A stretch of DNA of 64,000 nt from JBOGNO01 sp050747245. GTDB taxonomy: Bacteria > Acidobacteriota > Terriglobia > Acidiferrales > UBA7541. Below the pieces are notes generated by a model. That model was given only the letters and a program-made list of their open reading frames with translations, was not told the origin of the DNA and did no database searches. The DNA lies in NCBI GenBank assembly GCA_050747245.1, contig JBOGNO010000007.1, positions 137,832-201,831 on the forward strand. Reading direction: 5' to 3'. Positions 25,809 to 34,518 of this stretch are shown here, piece after piece. A program made the position numbers and the translations under genes. Each line of letters starts with the position of its first letter. Within the stretch, counting starts at the first letter, position 1.

Positions 25809-27764
25809 TCAGGACTTCTCGAAGAATCGAGCGACTTCAGCGAGATCCTGCGTCACGGCGTACTGGGGCAGCGATTCGAGAAAAATTTTACCATATTGCA
25901 TGCGATGAATGCGGTTATCGAGCAGGGCGAGGACTCCGCGATCTGTTTTTGAACGGATCAAGCGGCCGAAGCCCTGTTTGAGAGAAAGAACGGCCTCCGG
26001 CACCTGATATTCGGCAAAGGCATTGTGGCCGTCATCCTGAAGGGCCTTCACGCGGGCGGCGACGATGGGATCGCTCGGAACAGCGAAGGGAAGGCGGTCA
26101 ATAATGACGCAGGAGAGCTGGCGGCCAGGCACATCCACTCCCTGCCAGAAGCTGGCGGTGGCCATGAGAACGGCGTGGTCCGTCGAGCGAAAGCGATCGA
26201 GCAGCACGGTGCGCGGCGCGGTCCCTTGCAAGAGCATGGGAAAATCCACGTGCTTCGAAACGCGATCGTGGATTTCCTGCATCTGCGCGTAGCTGGTGAA
26301 TAGACAGAAAGCCCGGCCCTCGGTGATTTCGAGCAGCCGGGCAATTTCTTCGGCAGCGCGCGCGGCGAACGCGGGGTCGCGCACGTCGGGGAGCGACTTC
26401 GGAATGTAAAAGGCCGCCTGGCGGCCGAAATCGAATTCGTGAGAGAGGACCCTTTCCTTCACGGCCGAGAGACCGAGGCGCTGCTTCAAAAAGTCGAAGC
26501 GGCCGCCGACGGCCAACGTGGCGGAAGTGATCACCACAGTATCGAATTGCTCGAAAAGCTGCTCGCGGAGGATGGCGCTGACATCGATGGGCGTGGCGGC
26601 GAGGAAAAGACCGCGGCCGCGGCGTTCGAACCAGTAGACATAATTTTTTTCCTGGCTTTCGAGCAGGAATTCCAGCTCGCGGCGCAATTCCGCAGAGCGG
26701 CGAGCGATGGCGAGGATTTCCTCGGGCTTCGAAGGCAATGCGGCAAGCTCGCTTTCGAGGCGCTTGAGGGCTCCGGCGAGCGAGTCGTAGGCTTCGCGAT
26801 TTTTTTCGAGAAAACTTTCGCGTTCGGCGTGGTCGAAGGGAAAGCGGCCCTCGCGCTCCGGGAACTCCGCGAAGAGAGTGCGAGACCGCTCGCGCAATTG
26901 CACGATGCGCTTGGGAATGCCTTTTACTTCGAGGTGCAACAGACGCAGGGTTTGCTCCGCGTCGCGGGCGAGCTCCTCGAAGCGGTAGCTGGAGACCTGG
27001 CGGCCGAAGTAGTCGCTGGCTACGTCTTCGATTTCGTGACCTTCGTCAAAAATCACGGCGGAGTATTCGGGAAGGATGGAGCCGAAATCATCCTGGCGCA
27101 AGGCGAGGTCCGCGAAAAAGAGATGATGATTCACGATGATTAAATCGGCTTCTTGAGCGCGCTGGTGCATCGCGGTGATGAAGCAACTCTTGAACTCAGG
27201 GCACTTCTGACCCGTGCAAGTGTCGCTGCGGGCGTCGAGGCGATTCCAAAGCTCGGAAGCATCGGGGAGGAAATCGAGCTCGGCGCGATCGCCCGTTTCA
27301 GTGACTTTTTCCCAATCGCGAATCTGCGCGAACCATTCGACTTCACCGAGACCCTTGAGAACGGGCTGCCCATCCATGAGGTGAACTTTTTGTTTGCAGA
27401 GAAAATTACTGCGGCCTTTCATCAGCGCGACTTTCAGCTCCGGCGCAAAATGTTTCTGAAGGAAGGGCACATCCTTCCGGTAGAGTTGTTCCTGCAGGGC
27501 TTTGGTGGCCGTGGAGACGACGACGCGACGGCCGCTGGAAATGGCGGGTATCAGATAACCCAGAGTTTTTCCCGTACCGGTGCCGGCTTCGATGAGGGCG
27601 TGCTGACGCAAACGGAAGGCCTCTTCGACAAGCTCGGCCATCTCAAGCTGCGAGGGACGGAATTCATAGGAGGGGTGGCTTTTGGCCAACATTCCGCCCG
27701 GGCCGAATATGCCGGCCATGTCGAGGGATTCGCGTGCCGCAGCGGTAGAGGTTTTTTTCGGCAT
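25809..27764 (-). CDS. DinG/XPD-like ATP-dependent DNA helicase
   Basis: The 651-aa superfamily-2 helicase has Walker A HALIEAGTGTGKTLGYLIP (about residue 57), motif II IFDEGHEIEDVA, and C-terminal motifs MATASFWQGVDVPGRQLSC and GFGRLIRSKTDRG. Four cysteines suited to an Fe-S cluster are present: one in RSNFLCKQK and three in TCTGQKCPEFKSCF. The protein would unwind structured or damaged DNA. It opens the minus-strand run dinG-like, queD, small membrane gene, queE, queC. Confidence 0.9.
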   Translation of the reverse strand: MPKKTSTAAARESLDMAGIFGPGGMLAKSHPSYEFRPSQLEMAELVEEAFRLRQHALIEAGTGTGKTLGYLIPAISSGRRVVVSTATKALQEQLYRKDVPFLQKHFAPELKVALMKGRSNFLCKQKVHLMDGQPVLKGLGEVEWFAQIRDWEKVTETGDRAELDFLPDASELWNRLDARSDTCTGQKCPEFKSCFITAMHQRAQEADLIIVNHHLFFADLALRQDDFGSILPEYSAVIFDEGHEIEDVASDYFGRQVSSYRFEELARDAEQTLRLLHLEVKGIPKRIVQLRERSRTLFAEFPEREGRFPFDHAERESFLEKNREAYDSLAGALKRLESELAALPSKPEEILAIARRSAELRRELEFLLESQEKNYVYWFERRGRGLFLAATPIDVSAILREQLFEQFDTVVITSATLAVGGRFDFLKQRLGLSAVKERVLSHEFDFGRQAAFYIPKSLPDVRDPAFAARAAEEIARLLEITEGRAFCLFTSYAQMQEIHDRVSKHVDFPMLLQGTAPRTVLLDRFRSTDHAVLMATASFWQGVDVPGRQLSCVIIDRLPFAVPSDPIVAARVKALQDDGHNAFAEYQVPEAVLSLKQGFGRLIRSKTDRGVLALLDNRIHRMQYGKIFLESLPQYAVTQDLAEVARFFEKS

Positions 27765-27874
27765 GGAAGGCGCGCAGGAAAGCGGCGCACAAGGAAGTAC
27801 AATAGCATGGAGCCGCTCACATCGTAAGCGGCGGACCGCGGGACCAGAATTCCCAAGCTAATTCAGTCAAGGCA

Positions 27875-29278
27875 ATGACACAAGAACTGCCATCCATAGT
27901 GATTGTCGGGCGGCCAAACGTGGGGAAATCCACGCTTTTCAACCGGCTGACGGGGACGCGGAGATCCATCGTGACGAACGAGCCGGGAATCACGCGCGAC
28001 CGAATTTACGGAAGGTCCCATTGGAGCGGCAGGCCGTTTGAAGTTGTGGATACGGGCGGAATCGTTCCGGATGAGAAGGCGGGAATTCCCGGAGAGATTC
28101 TTCGCCAAGCGCGAGTGGCGATTCAGAACGCGTCCCGCGTCGTGCTGGTGGTGGACGCAAGGGCGGGAGTGATGCCGCTCGATCTGGAACTCGCGCAATT
28201 GCTGCGGCGCGAGGGAAAGCCACCCGTGATCGCCGCGAACAAGGTGGATACTCCGCAACATGCGGGGCTGGCGGCGGCATTTTACGAGCTGGGCAAGGAA
28301 GTGTTTCCGGTGTCGGCCGAGCACGGACTGGGACTCGATGAGTTGCTCGATTTTCTGACGAGCAGTTTCAGTGAGGGAGCGGACGAAGAGCCGACGCGCT
28401 CGGAAGTGAATGTGGCGATCATCGGGCGGCCAAACGTCGGAAAGTCCACATTGTTGAACCGCCTCGCAGGAGAGGAGCGAGTCATCGTTTCGCCGGAGCC
28501 CGGCACGACGCGCGACGCCGTGGACACCCTGGTTGAAAAAGCGGGCAAGATGTACCGGTTTCTGGACACCGCGGGAATCCGGAGAAAAGGGAAGACGCGC
28601 ATGGTGGCTGAAAAACTGAGCGTGATCATGGCGCGCCGGACTTTGGAACGCGCGGACGTGGCGCTGTTGGTGGTGGACGCGTCTGTGGGAGTGACCACGC
28701 ATGACGCGATCATCGCGGGCTATGCACAGGAATCCGGCCGCTCGATTATCGTGGTGATGAACAAGTGGGACCTAGCGCTCGAAGCGTGGCGGAAGAAGCC
28801 CGCTTCGGATCGAAAATCGCGAGGCAGGGGAAGCGATGCCAGCCAGTTGCTTGCCGAATACGAGAAGCTGGCACGGGCGAAACTCAAAGCGCTCGACTAC
28901 GCGCCCATCGTGTTTCTATCGGCGCTTACCGGCGAGCACGCGCAGAGACTTTTCGCGTTGATTGACCGCGTAGCCACGGCGCGGCACAAGCGCATTTCCA
29001 CAGGGGAACTCAATCGCTGGCTCGCGAGCGTGGATCTGGAACGCGGCAGTTCGCCCGCGGGGAAAAAAGTGAAGATTTTCTTTATGACACAAGCCTCCAC
29101 GGCGCCGCCGATGTTCGTGCTGTTCACCAACCAGATTCGACCGCTGCACTTTTCGTTCGGGCGGTTTCTGCAAAACCAACTGCGCGCGGAATTCGACTTT
29201 GTTGGAACGCCGCTTCGGTTCGTGCAGCGGCTCAAAAAGTCCGAGCGCTCTTCGCGCTACCGGCGAGCAGCGGGTTGA
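27875..29278 (+). CDS. der: Ribosome-associated GTPase Der (EngA)
   Basis: The 467-aa protein has the two tandem GTPase domains that define Der. The first is IVIVGRPNVGKSTLFNRL with DTGG and NKVD, and the second is VAIIGRPNVGKSTLLNRL (about residue 182) with DTAG and NKWD. The C-terminal KH-like domain ends in FVGTPLRFVQRLKKSER. It functions in 50S ribosome assembly. It diverges from the helicase gene and is followed by the MerR regulator gene. Confidence 0.95.
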   Translation: MTQELPSIVIVGRPNVGKSTLFNRLTGTRRSIVTNEPGITRDRIYGRSHWSGRPFEVVDTGGIVPDEKAGIPGEILRQARVAIQNASRVVLVVDARAGVMPLDLELAQLLRREGKPPVIAANKVDTPQHAGLAAAFYELGKEVFPVSAEHGLGLDELLDFLTSSFSEGADEEPTRSEVNVAIIGRPNVGKSTLLNRLAGEERVIVSPEPGTTRDAVDTLVEKAGKMYRFLDTAGIRRKGKTRMVAEKLSVIMARRTLERADVALLVVDASVGVTTHDAIIAGYAQESGRSIIVVMNKWDLALEAWRKKPASDRKSRGRGSDASQLLAEYEKLARAKLKALDYAPIVFLSALTGEHAQRLFALIDRVATARHKRISTGELNRWLASVDLERGSSPAGKKVKIFFMTQASTAPPMFVLFTNQIRPLHFSFGRFLQNQLRAEFDFVGTPLRFVQRLKKSERSSRYRRAAG

Positions 29279-29315
29279 CACACGCTCAAATCGGTCTAGG
29301 ATAAGGGCACAAGCC

Positions 29316-29723
29316 ATGCCGGATGCGATTGCGAACTCGCCGGATGTTCCGGAAAAGCCATTTTTCCGAATTGGAGAAGTGAGCCGCCTGACGGCCACCA
29401 AGTCTTTCGTCCTGCGCTACTGGGAAACGGAATTTCCCATGCTGCAGCCGGCGAAAGGCCCCAACGGCCAGCGTATGTACCGCCGCCAGGACATCGAAAC
29501 CGTGTTCGAGATCAAGCGGCTGCTTTACCAGGACGGATTCACGATCGCTGGCGCTCGGAAACATTTGCAGGAACAGAATGGCGGAGAAAATATTGTGGCG
29601 GAACGAAAGGAGCGGCCGCAGTCGTCATCCAGGCCCGAAACTCACACGCGCGTCTCGCGCAAAGTGCTGCTGGACCTTCACGAGGAACTGCTGGGCATCT
29701 TGACCCTTCTCGAACGCAAGTGA
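29316..29723 (+). CDS. MerR-family transcriptional regulator
   Basis: ATG 29316 (135 aa) follows AAGGGC. The winged helix is clear: FFRIGEVSRLTATKSFVLRY, with the MerR-like PAKGPNGQRMYRRQDIE wing and IKRLLYQDGFTIAGARKHL. It lacks the C-terminal metal-binding Cys of metal-sensing members and ends in a coiled-coil-like helix (RKVLLDLHEELLGILTLLER). Its targets are unknown. It lies 24 nt upstream of tRNA-Pro. Confidence 0.85.
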   Translation: MPDAIANSPDVPEKPFFRIGEVSRLTATKSFVLRYWETEFPMLQPAKGPNGQRMYRRQDIETVFEIKRLLYQDGFTIAGARKHLQEQNGGENIVAERKERPQSSSRPETHTRVSRKVLLDLHEELLGILTLLERK

Positions 29724-29747
29724 TACGCTCGATTTCGTTGGCTGTGT

Positions 29748-29824
29748 CGGGACGTGGCGCAGCCTGGTAGCGCGCACGCTTGGGGTGCGTGAGGTCGCTG
29801 GTTCGAATCCAGTCGTCCCGACCA
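29748..29824 (+). tRNA. tRNA-Pro (GGG)
   Basis: The cloverleaf is complete: acceptor CGGGACG pairs with CGTCCCG, the D-arm region is GCGCAGCCTGGTAGCGC, and the anticodon stem CACGC/GCGTG encloses the loop TTGGGGT. The anticodon is GGG at 29782-29784. The T arm GCTGG-TTCGAAT-CCAGT is regular. The discriminator A at 29821 is followed by an encoded CCA (29822-29824). A minus-strand ORF over this site is spurious. Confidence 0.97.
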
Positions 29825-29886
29825 CTCCTTTCATCCTCATCCGGAAAGGGAATCAGGGGAACTGAAGGCCGCTCGAATCCGATTTG

Positions 29887-30648
29887 ATGCCGCGAATTCT
29901 AATCACGAACGATGATGGAATCCACGCGCCCGGCCTGCGCGCGCTGGTGCAGGCGCTCGCGGATACGGGCGAAGTGACGGTGGTCGCACCGAGCCATGAG
30001 CGCAGTGCGGCGGCGCAGTCGCTCACGTTGCGGCAGCCGATTTACGTGGAAAACATCTCCGAACGCGAGTGGGCGGTAGAAGGCACCCCCGCCGACGCGA
30101 TGATTTTGGCGTTTCATACGCTGCTCAAGGAAAAGCCGGACCTGGTGATTTCCGGCATCAACCGGGGCGGGAATCTGGGCGAAAATGTCTATTACTCCGG
30201 AACCGTGGGCGCGGCCATGGAAGCGGCGATCAATCGCGTGCCGGCGGTGGCCATTTCCGTGGCGCACCGCGGCAAGGATTTCGATTTCGCTCCGGCAGCG
30301 CAGTTCGCGGCACACCTTGCTCCGTTCATTTTGAAGGAGGGCCTGCCGCCGGGAGTGCTGCTGAACGTGAATGTGCCGCAGCCGTGGTCCGGAGCGGTGC
30401 GGATCACGCGGCAATCGGCGCGCATCACCCGGAATCTGCTGAAAGCGGGCGAAGATCCCCGCGGCAGAAAATATTATTGGCTGCACGAACAGGAAGTTCG
30501 CGAAGGGGTGGAGGCGGACACAGACTATGCGGCCATTTTTTCAGGGGCGATTTCAATCACGCCGCTCAAGCTCGACCACACACATGCCGCGTCTCTCAAG
30601 CATCTCTCCCACTGGGCCGCGCACCTCGAAAAAATTCCGACTCGCTGA
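29887..30648 (+). CDS. surE: 5'/3'-nucleotidase SurE
   Basis: ATG 29887 gives 253 aa. The family signature RILITNDDGIHAPGLRAL supplies the paired Asp that bind the metal. APSHERSAAAQSLTLR, SGINRGGNLGENVYYSGTVG and the acidic end of the fold follow. It removes phosphate from nucleoside monophosphates and short polyphosphate in the cytoplasm. Length and motifs match the family. There is no strong ribosome binding site directly upstream. Confidence 0.93.
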   Translation: MPRILITNDDGIHAPGLRALVQALADTGEVTVVAPSHERSAAAQSLTLRQPIYVENISEREWAVEGTPADAMILAFHTLLKEKPDLVISGINRGGNLGENVYYSGTVGAAMEAAINRVPAVAISVAHRGKDFDFAPAAQFAAHLAPFILKEGLPPGVLLNVNVPQPWSGAVRITRQSARITRNLLKAGEDPRGRKYYWLHEQEVREGVEADTDYAAIFSGAISITPLKLDHTHAASLKHLSHWAAHLEKIPTR

Positions 30649-30765
30649 TTGAGCGGCCGGGCGCCTGGATTACATATTCTGGCTCCGATGAAGCCGCTGG
30701 TGTACACTGCCGCGGCCAAGGACATCGAAATGGAAGTCCCGGCTAATTCACGGAGGATGAAGCTC

Positions 30766-31548
30766 ATGAAGCGAAAGTTGTGGAAAGTATTTGCAGGGGT
30801 GTGCGCACTCGCGATGGCCGCCGTCTGGGCCGCGCCGGCGGGCGCACAGACGTCAGAGGTTAAAGAAAAACCGCCGATGTATTCGTACGTCAGTTTTTGG
30901 AACATTCCCCGCGCGCAGTGGGGGGACATGGAAAAGTCAACTGCGAGCGATCAGAAAATCCTGGAAAAGGCGATGGCTGACGGAACCATTGTGGCCTATG
31001 GCGACGACGTGAATATGGTTCACCACCCGGACGGCTCCACGCACGACGATTGGTGGTCAGCAATGTCCATGGCCGGGGTGCTCAACGTGCTGGACCAATT
31101 CTACAAGTCCGGCAATGCCACAACTCCCGTGCTGGGCAGCGCGACAAAACACTGGGACTCGATCCTGGTCAGCCGTTATTACCACTGGCATTCGGGATCG
31201 TTTAAGGGCGGGTACACGCACGGATCGACCTATACGTTAAAGCGAGACGCGTCGGACGACGCGATTGAGCTACTCAGCAAGAACCTGATCGTCCCGCTGA
31301 TGGAGAAGTTGCTCGCCGCCGGCGCGATTCATGAGTACGAAGTCGATACCGAAGCGATCCACACGGAATCGCCCCGCACGTTTTGGCTTTTTTACATCGC
31401 GGCCAACGCGGAAGGGCTGGACAAGGTTAACGCGGCGCTGCAGGAGGCCTTGAAGGCAAACCCGCTGGGCGGTCCTGCGTTCGATTCGATGGTGGACTAC
31501 AACGTGCACCGCGATGAGCTGGATCGCACAAACGCCACGTACAAATAG
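30766..31548 (+). CDS. Secreted protein of unknown function
   Basis: ATG 30766 was chosen (260 aa) because CGGAGG lies 9 nt upstream and a signal peptide follows (KVFAGVCALAMAAVWAAPAG), ending in AGA before QT. The mature part has two alpha/beta stretches of similar shape (MYSYVSFWNIPRAQWGDMEK and PRTFWLFYIAANAEGLDKVN), suggesting two dimeric-barrel-like halves. It is rich in His, Trp and Tyr (YYHWHSGSF). I do not recognise a family, and no catalytic motif is evident. Confidence 0.7.
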   Translation: MKRKLWKVFAGVCALAMAAVWAAPAGAQTSEVKEKPPMYSYVSFWNIPRAQWGDMEKSTASDQKILEKAMADGTIVAYGDDVNMVHHPDGSTHDDWWSAMSMAGVLNVLDQFYKSGNATTPVLGSATKHWDSILVSRYYHWHSGSFKGGYTHGSTYTLKRDASDDAIELLSKNLIVPLMEKLLAAGAIHEYEVDTEAIHTESPRTFWLFYIAANAEGLDKVNAALQEALKANPLGGPAFDSMVDYNVHRDELDRTNATYK

Positions 31549-31687
31549 TTCCGTTCGTTGCGTTTCCGGTCCGCGGGCGACCCGAGGTTTGTGGCGCCGC
31601 TCGCGGGCCGATTTGTCTTTTCCCGCGCTCACTACTAATAATCTCTAAGTTGGGAGTAAATGCCGCACAAAGGAGGAATTCCCCGCC

Positions 31688-33529
31688 ATGTTGGATCGCC
31701 GACGATTTCTAGCTGTCTGCTCGGGACTGGGTCTCACGTCCACGATTTTTCCGGGCGCACTGTGGATGCTCGCGCAGGAGAAGGGAAAAATCACAAAGGA
31801 AATGATCGAGCAGGCTGCGACGATTGCCGACGTGCCGATTCCAGCAGACGTGATGCCGACGATGCTGGAATCTCTGAATGACGCGACGAAGGATTACGAA
31901 GAAATTTACAAGTTGCACTTGCCCAATGGCGCCGCGCCAGCATTCAATTTTGATCCGATTCTTGCGAGCACAAAATTCGCGCATACGAAGCGCCCGATGG
32001 TGATATCGGCGGCACCCGCAGTCGCCGCTCGAGGCGTCCCGAAAAATCTCGAAGATGTAGCCTTTTGCACTGTGCGAGAGCTGGCCGAACTAGTCCGCTT
32101 GAAGAAGGTATCTTCCCTGGCGCTTACGGAGATGTATCTGGAGCGGCTGAAACGATATGACGCGCAGCTTAAATTCGTCATCACCCTTACCGAAGAACGC
32201 GCGCGCGACAAGGCGAAGGAAGCCGACCGTGAAATTGCCGCCGGAAAATACCGCGGGCCGCTTCACGGATTGCCGTGGGGCGCGAAAGATTTGCTGGCGG
32301 TGAAGGGTTACCGCACAACGTGGGGCGCGGGGGGATTCGAGAATCAGATGATTGATGAAGACGCGACCGTGGTGCAGCGCCTGGACGCAGCGGGCGCGGT
32401 GCTCGTCGCTAAACTCACGCTGGGCGCGCTGGCGATGGGGGACAAGTGGTTTGGCGGGATGACGCGCAGTCCATGGAATCCGAATCAGGGGTCAAGCGGC
32501 TCATCCGCGGGTTCCGCTTCGGCCACGGCGGCGGGCTGCGTGGCGTTCGCTATGGGCTCAGAAACTCTGGGTTCCATTTCATCGCCGAGCACCCGGTGCG
32601 GAGCGACGGGCCTGCGCCCGACGTTCGGCCTCGTGCCGCGCACGGGCGCTATGGCGCTCTCCTGGAGCATGGATAAGCTCGGGCCGCTCTGCCGGGCAGT
32701 AGAAGACTGCGCTCTGGTGTTGAGCGCGATCTACGGCCCGGATGAGCGGGATCGCTGCGTTCAGGCCGCTGCGCTCAATTGGAATGCAAATCTGGATTGG
32801 AAGAAATTGAAAATTGGCTACCTGAAGTCGGACTTCGAGAGAAAGCCACAGACGTCGCCGGAAGCTCCGAAGGAAGAGCCTAATTTATCCGACGAGGAAA
32901 AGAAGAAACGTGAGGCGCAAAAAAAGCGGCAGGCGATGTTCAGGGCGCTTACGGAATACGATCACCGGTTCAATGACGCAGCGCTTGAAAAGCTGGGCGC
33001 GATGGGCGTGAAGATGGCTGCGGTCGAATTGCCGAAATTCCCTTACCAGGCGATGCTCTCAATACTCACCGCCGAAGCGGCGGCGGCTTTCGACGAACTC
33101 ACGCGCACGGGCCGCGACAAACTTCTTACAGAGCAAGGGCCGGGAGACTGGCCGAACAGTTTTCGTGTCGCGCGATTTATTCCCGCGGTGGAATACATTC
33201 AAGCCAGCCGCGCGAGATTGGTGGCCATGGAGGCGGTGGCCAAGGCGGTCGAAGGCTTTGATGTAATCGTTGCTCCGACTTCCAGCGAGCAACTGATCGT
33301 GACGAACTTTACGGGTCATCCGGCGGTTATTCTGCCGAACGGATTTCGCGGCGATGATGCTCCGACAATTCCGCAGGACGACGGCACGACCGTGGGCGGG
33401 CCCGGAACTCCCGTGAGCCTCACTTTCGTGGGGAAGCTTTACGGCGAAGCGGAAATGTGCGCCTTCGCGCGCGCGTATCAGGAGGCCACGGGCTTTCATC
33501 GCAAGCATCCGCCATTGTTTGCGAAGTGA
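31688..33529 (+). CDS. Secreted amidase-signature family protein
   Basis: The 613-aa product starts at ATG 31688 with AAAGGAGG about 13 nt upstream. The N-terminus has a Tat-like DRRRFLAV followed by a hydrophobic run. The amidase fold carries Lys in LPWGAKDLLAVKG, the cis-Ser in QGSSGSSAGSASAT and the nucleophile Ser in GSETLGSISSPS, so the Ser-cisSer-Lys triad is complete. A charged insert at about 390-425 (EEPNLSDEEKKKREAQKKRQ) is not usual. The substrate is unknown; GatA itself is unlikely because there is a leader peptide and no gatB or gatC nearby. Confidence 0.85.
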   Translation: MLDRRRFLAVCSGLGLTSTIFPGALWMLAQEKGKITKEMIEQAATIADVPIPADVMPTMLESLNDATKDYEEIYKLHLPNGAAPAFNFDPILASTKFAHTKRPMVISAAPAVAARGVPKNLEDVAFCTVRELAELVRLKKVSSLALTEMYLERLKRYDAQLKFVITLTEERARDKAKEADREIAAGKYRGPLHGLPWGAKDLLAVKGYRTTWGAGGFENQMIDEDATVVQRLDAAGAVLVAKLTLGALAMGDKWFGGMTRSPWNPNQGSSGSSAGSASATAAGCVAFAMGSETLGSISSPSTRCGATGLRPTFGLVPRTGAMALSWSMDKLGPLCRAVEDCALVLSAIYGPDERDRCVQAAALNWNANLDWKKLKIGYLKSDFERKPQTSPEAPKEEPNLSDEEKKKREAQKKRQAMFRALTEYDHRFNDAALEKLGAMGVKMAAVELPKFPYQAMLSILTAEAAAAFDELTRTGRDKLLTEQGPGDWPNSFRVARFIPAVEYIQASRARLVAMEAVAKAVEGFDVIVAPTSSEQLIVTNFTGHPAVILPNGFRGDDAPTIPQDDGTTVGGPGTPVSLTFVGKLYGEAEMCAFARAYQEATGFHRKHPPLFAK

Positions 33530-33581
33530 TCGTTCAGAGCTCCGTGCCAGTGGCCTGCAGCGCACAGGGAAGTGATTCCGA

Positions 33582-34358
33582 CTATTCGTAGAGAAGAACA
33601 GCTAGCCGATACCCGCTGAATCCGGAAGATTTTTCGCTCTGACAAGCTCCGACCTCAGCCGAGCGATAACGGCCGCTTCGTATTTTCTGCGCAAGAATGT
33701 CGGGAAGAGCTTTGAGGTCGCTGGTCTGGTATCGGACTTCGGCGTAAGGCTGGCGCTTGTTGGAATAATTGCGACCGAGGGCGCAAACCTGCCGCGCGAG
33801 ATTCGATTCGCCAAGCAGCCGCAGACCGTGCGCTTGGAGGATCGCACCTACGCTTTTCTCCTGCTCCTCGACAGACATGATCTCTATCGCATGAGAGAAA
33901 TCCTCCACAGCAAAAAATTGGCCGTCGCGCTCGATGACGGCGAGGCCGAGGGAATTCGAATCCGAATTGAGAAGGTTGGCGCGATGCGGCGCTGAATTCA
34001 TCCACATCGCGTGGATAGTTGCGGCGCTTGGGCCTTCGGCCACATTCTCCGCAATCGAGCTGAAGCGGGCACCAGCTTGCGTGGCGCGTGATTCGAGGCC
34101 GGCCTCTCCCGGGAACTGATGCGAGAGTGAATTCATTTGGGCCATGCGCAGGGCGTGTGTGTGGGCTGCACGGGCGAGAGAATCGCTCCATTCGAGCGGC
34201 GGCAATCCTTGCGCTGCGCGCGAGCGATTGGCAGAATCAAATAAAAACTGCTCCTCGCTCGTCTTCTTCTGCTGCGCGAAGCCTGATCGGGGAAAGACAG
34301 CCAGGATACAAATCAGCAGGGCTGCGATCTTGGAAGAACTCCTCACGGCATTGCTCAT
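33582..34358 (-). CDS. Secreted CAP (SCP/PR-1-like) domain protein
   Basis: The 258-aa product has a signal peptide (KIAALLICILAVFPRSGFAQ). The CAP domain spans about 35-155: FDSANRSRAAQGLPPLEWSD, LARAAHTHALRMAQ, RFSSIAENVAEGPSAATIHA and MWMNSAPHRANLLNSDSNSL, with the conserved His and Glu positions. The C-terminal part has two Cys (RQVCALGRNYS and EVGACQSEK), perhaps a disulfide. Bacterial members are extracellular with unclear roles. A terminator-like hairpin lies upstream. Confidence 0.85.
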   Translation of the reverse strand: MSNAVRSSSKIAALLICILAVFPRSGFAQQKKTSEEQFLFDSANRSRAAQGLPPLEWSDSLARAAHTHALRMAQMNSLSHQFPGEAGLESRATQAGARFSSIAENVAEGPSAATIHAMWMNSAPHRANLLNSDSNSLGLAVIERDGQFFAVEDFSHAIEIMSVEEQEKSVGAILQAHGLRLLGESNLARQVCALGRNYSNKRQPYAEVRYQTSDLKALPDILAQKIRSGRYRSAEVGACQSEKSSGFSGYRLAVLLYE

Positions 34359-34460
34359 AATGATTGAAACGCTGTGGCAACTTTTTCACTTGCGAAAATC
34401 CGCTGCTAGGTTTCAATTTCGATACTGCGGCATCGCGCGATGCCCGGCACAGTCCGCACA

Positions 34461-34498
34461 GAAAAATTCACCCCGGGCGGGCCGGATCCCGGGGTGAA
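34461..34498 (-). terminator. Rho-independent terminator after the FecR-type gene
   Basis: An 11-bp perfect stem (TTCACCCCGGG at 34467-34477, CCCGGGGTGAA at 34488-34498) is followed on the minus strand by TTTTTC (34461-34466). It lies 20 nt beyond the stop of the 754-aa gene and should end that transcript. Confidence 0.8.
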
Positions 34499-34518
34499 TG
34501 ATTGTTGATGATGCGAGA

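Noticed and set aside
29625..29840. Minus-strand 71-aa ORF beginning MRMKGVVGTTGFEPATS
   Set aside because: It is antisense to tRNA-Pro and the MerR gene end; this is a well-known false ORF over tRNA genes.
30681..30696. GG-N10-GC site upstream of the 260-aa secreted protein gene
   Set aside because: Spacing fits sigma-54 but the -12 element reads AAGC instead of TTGC.
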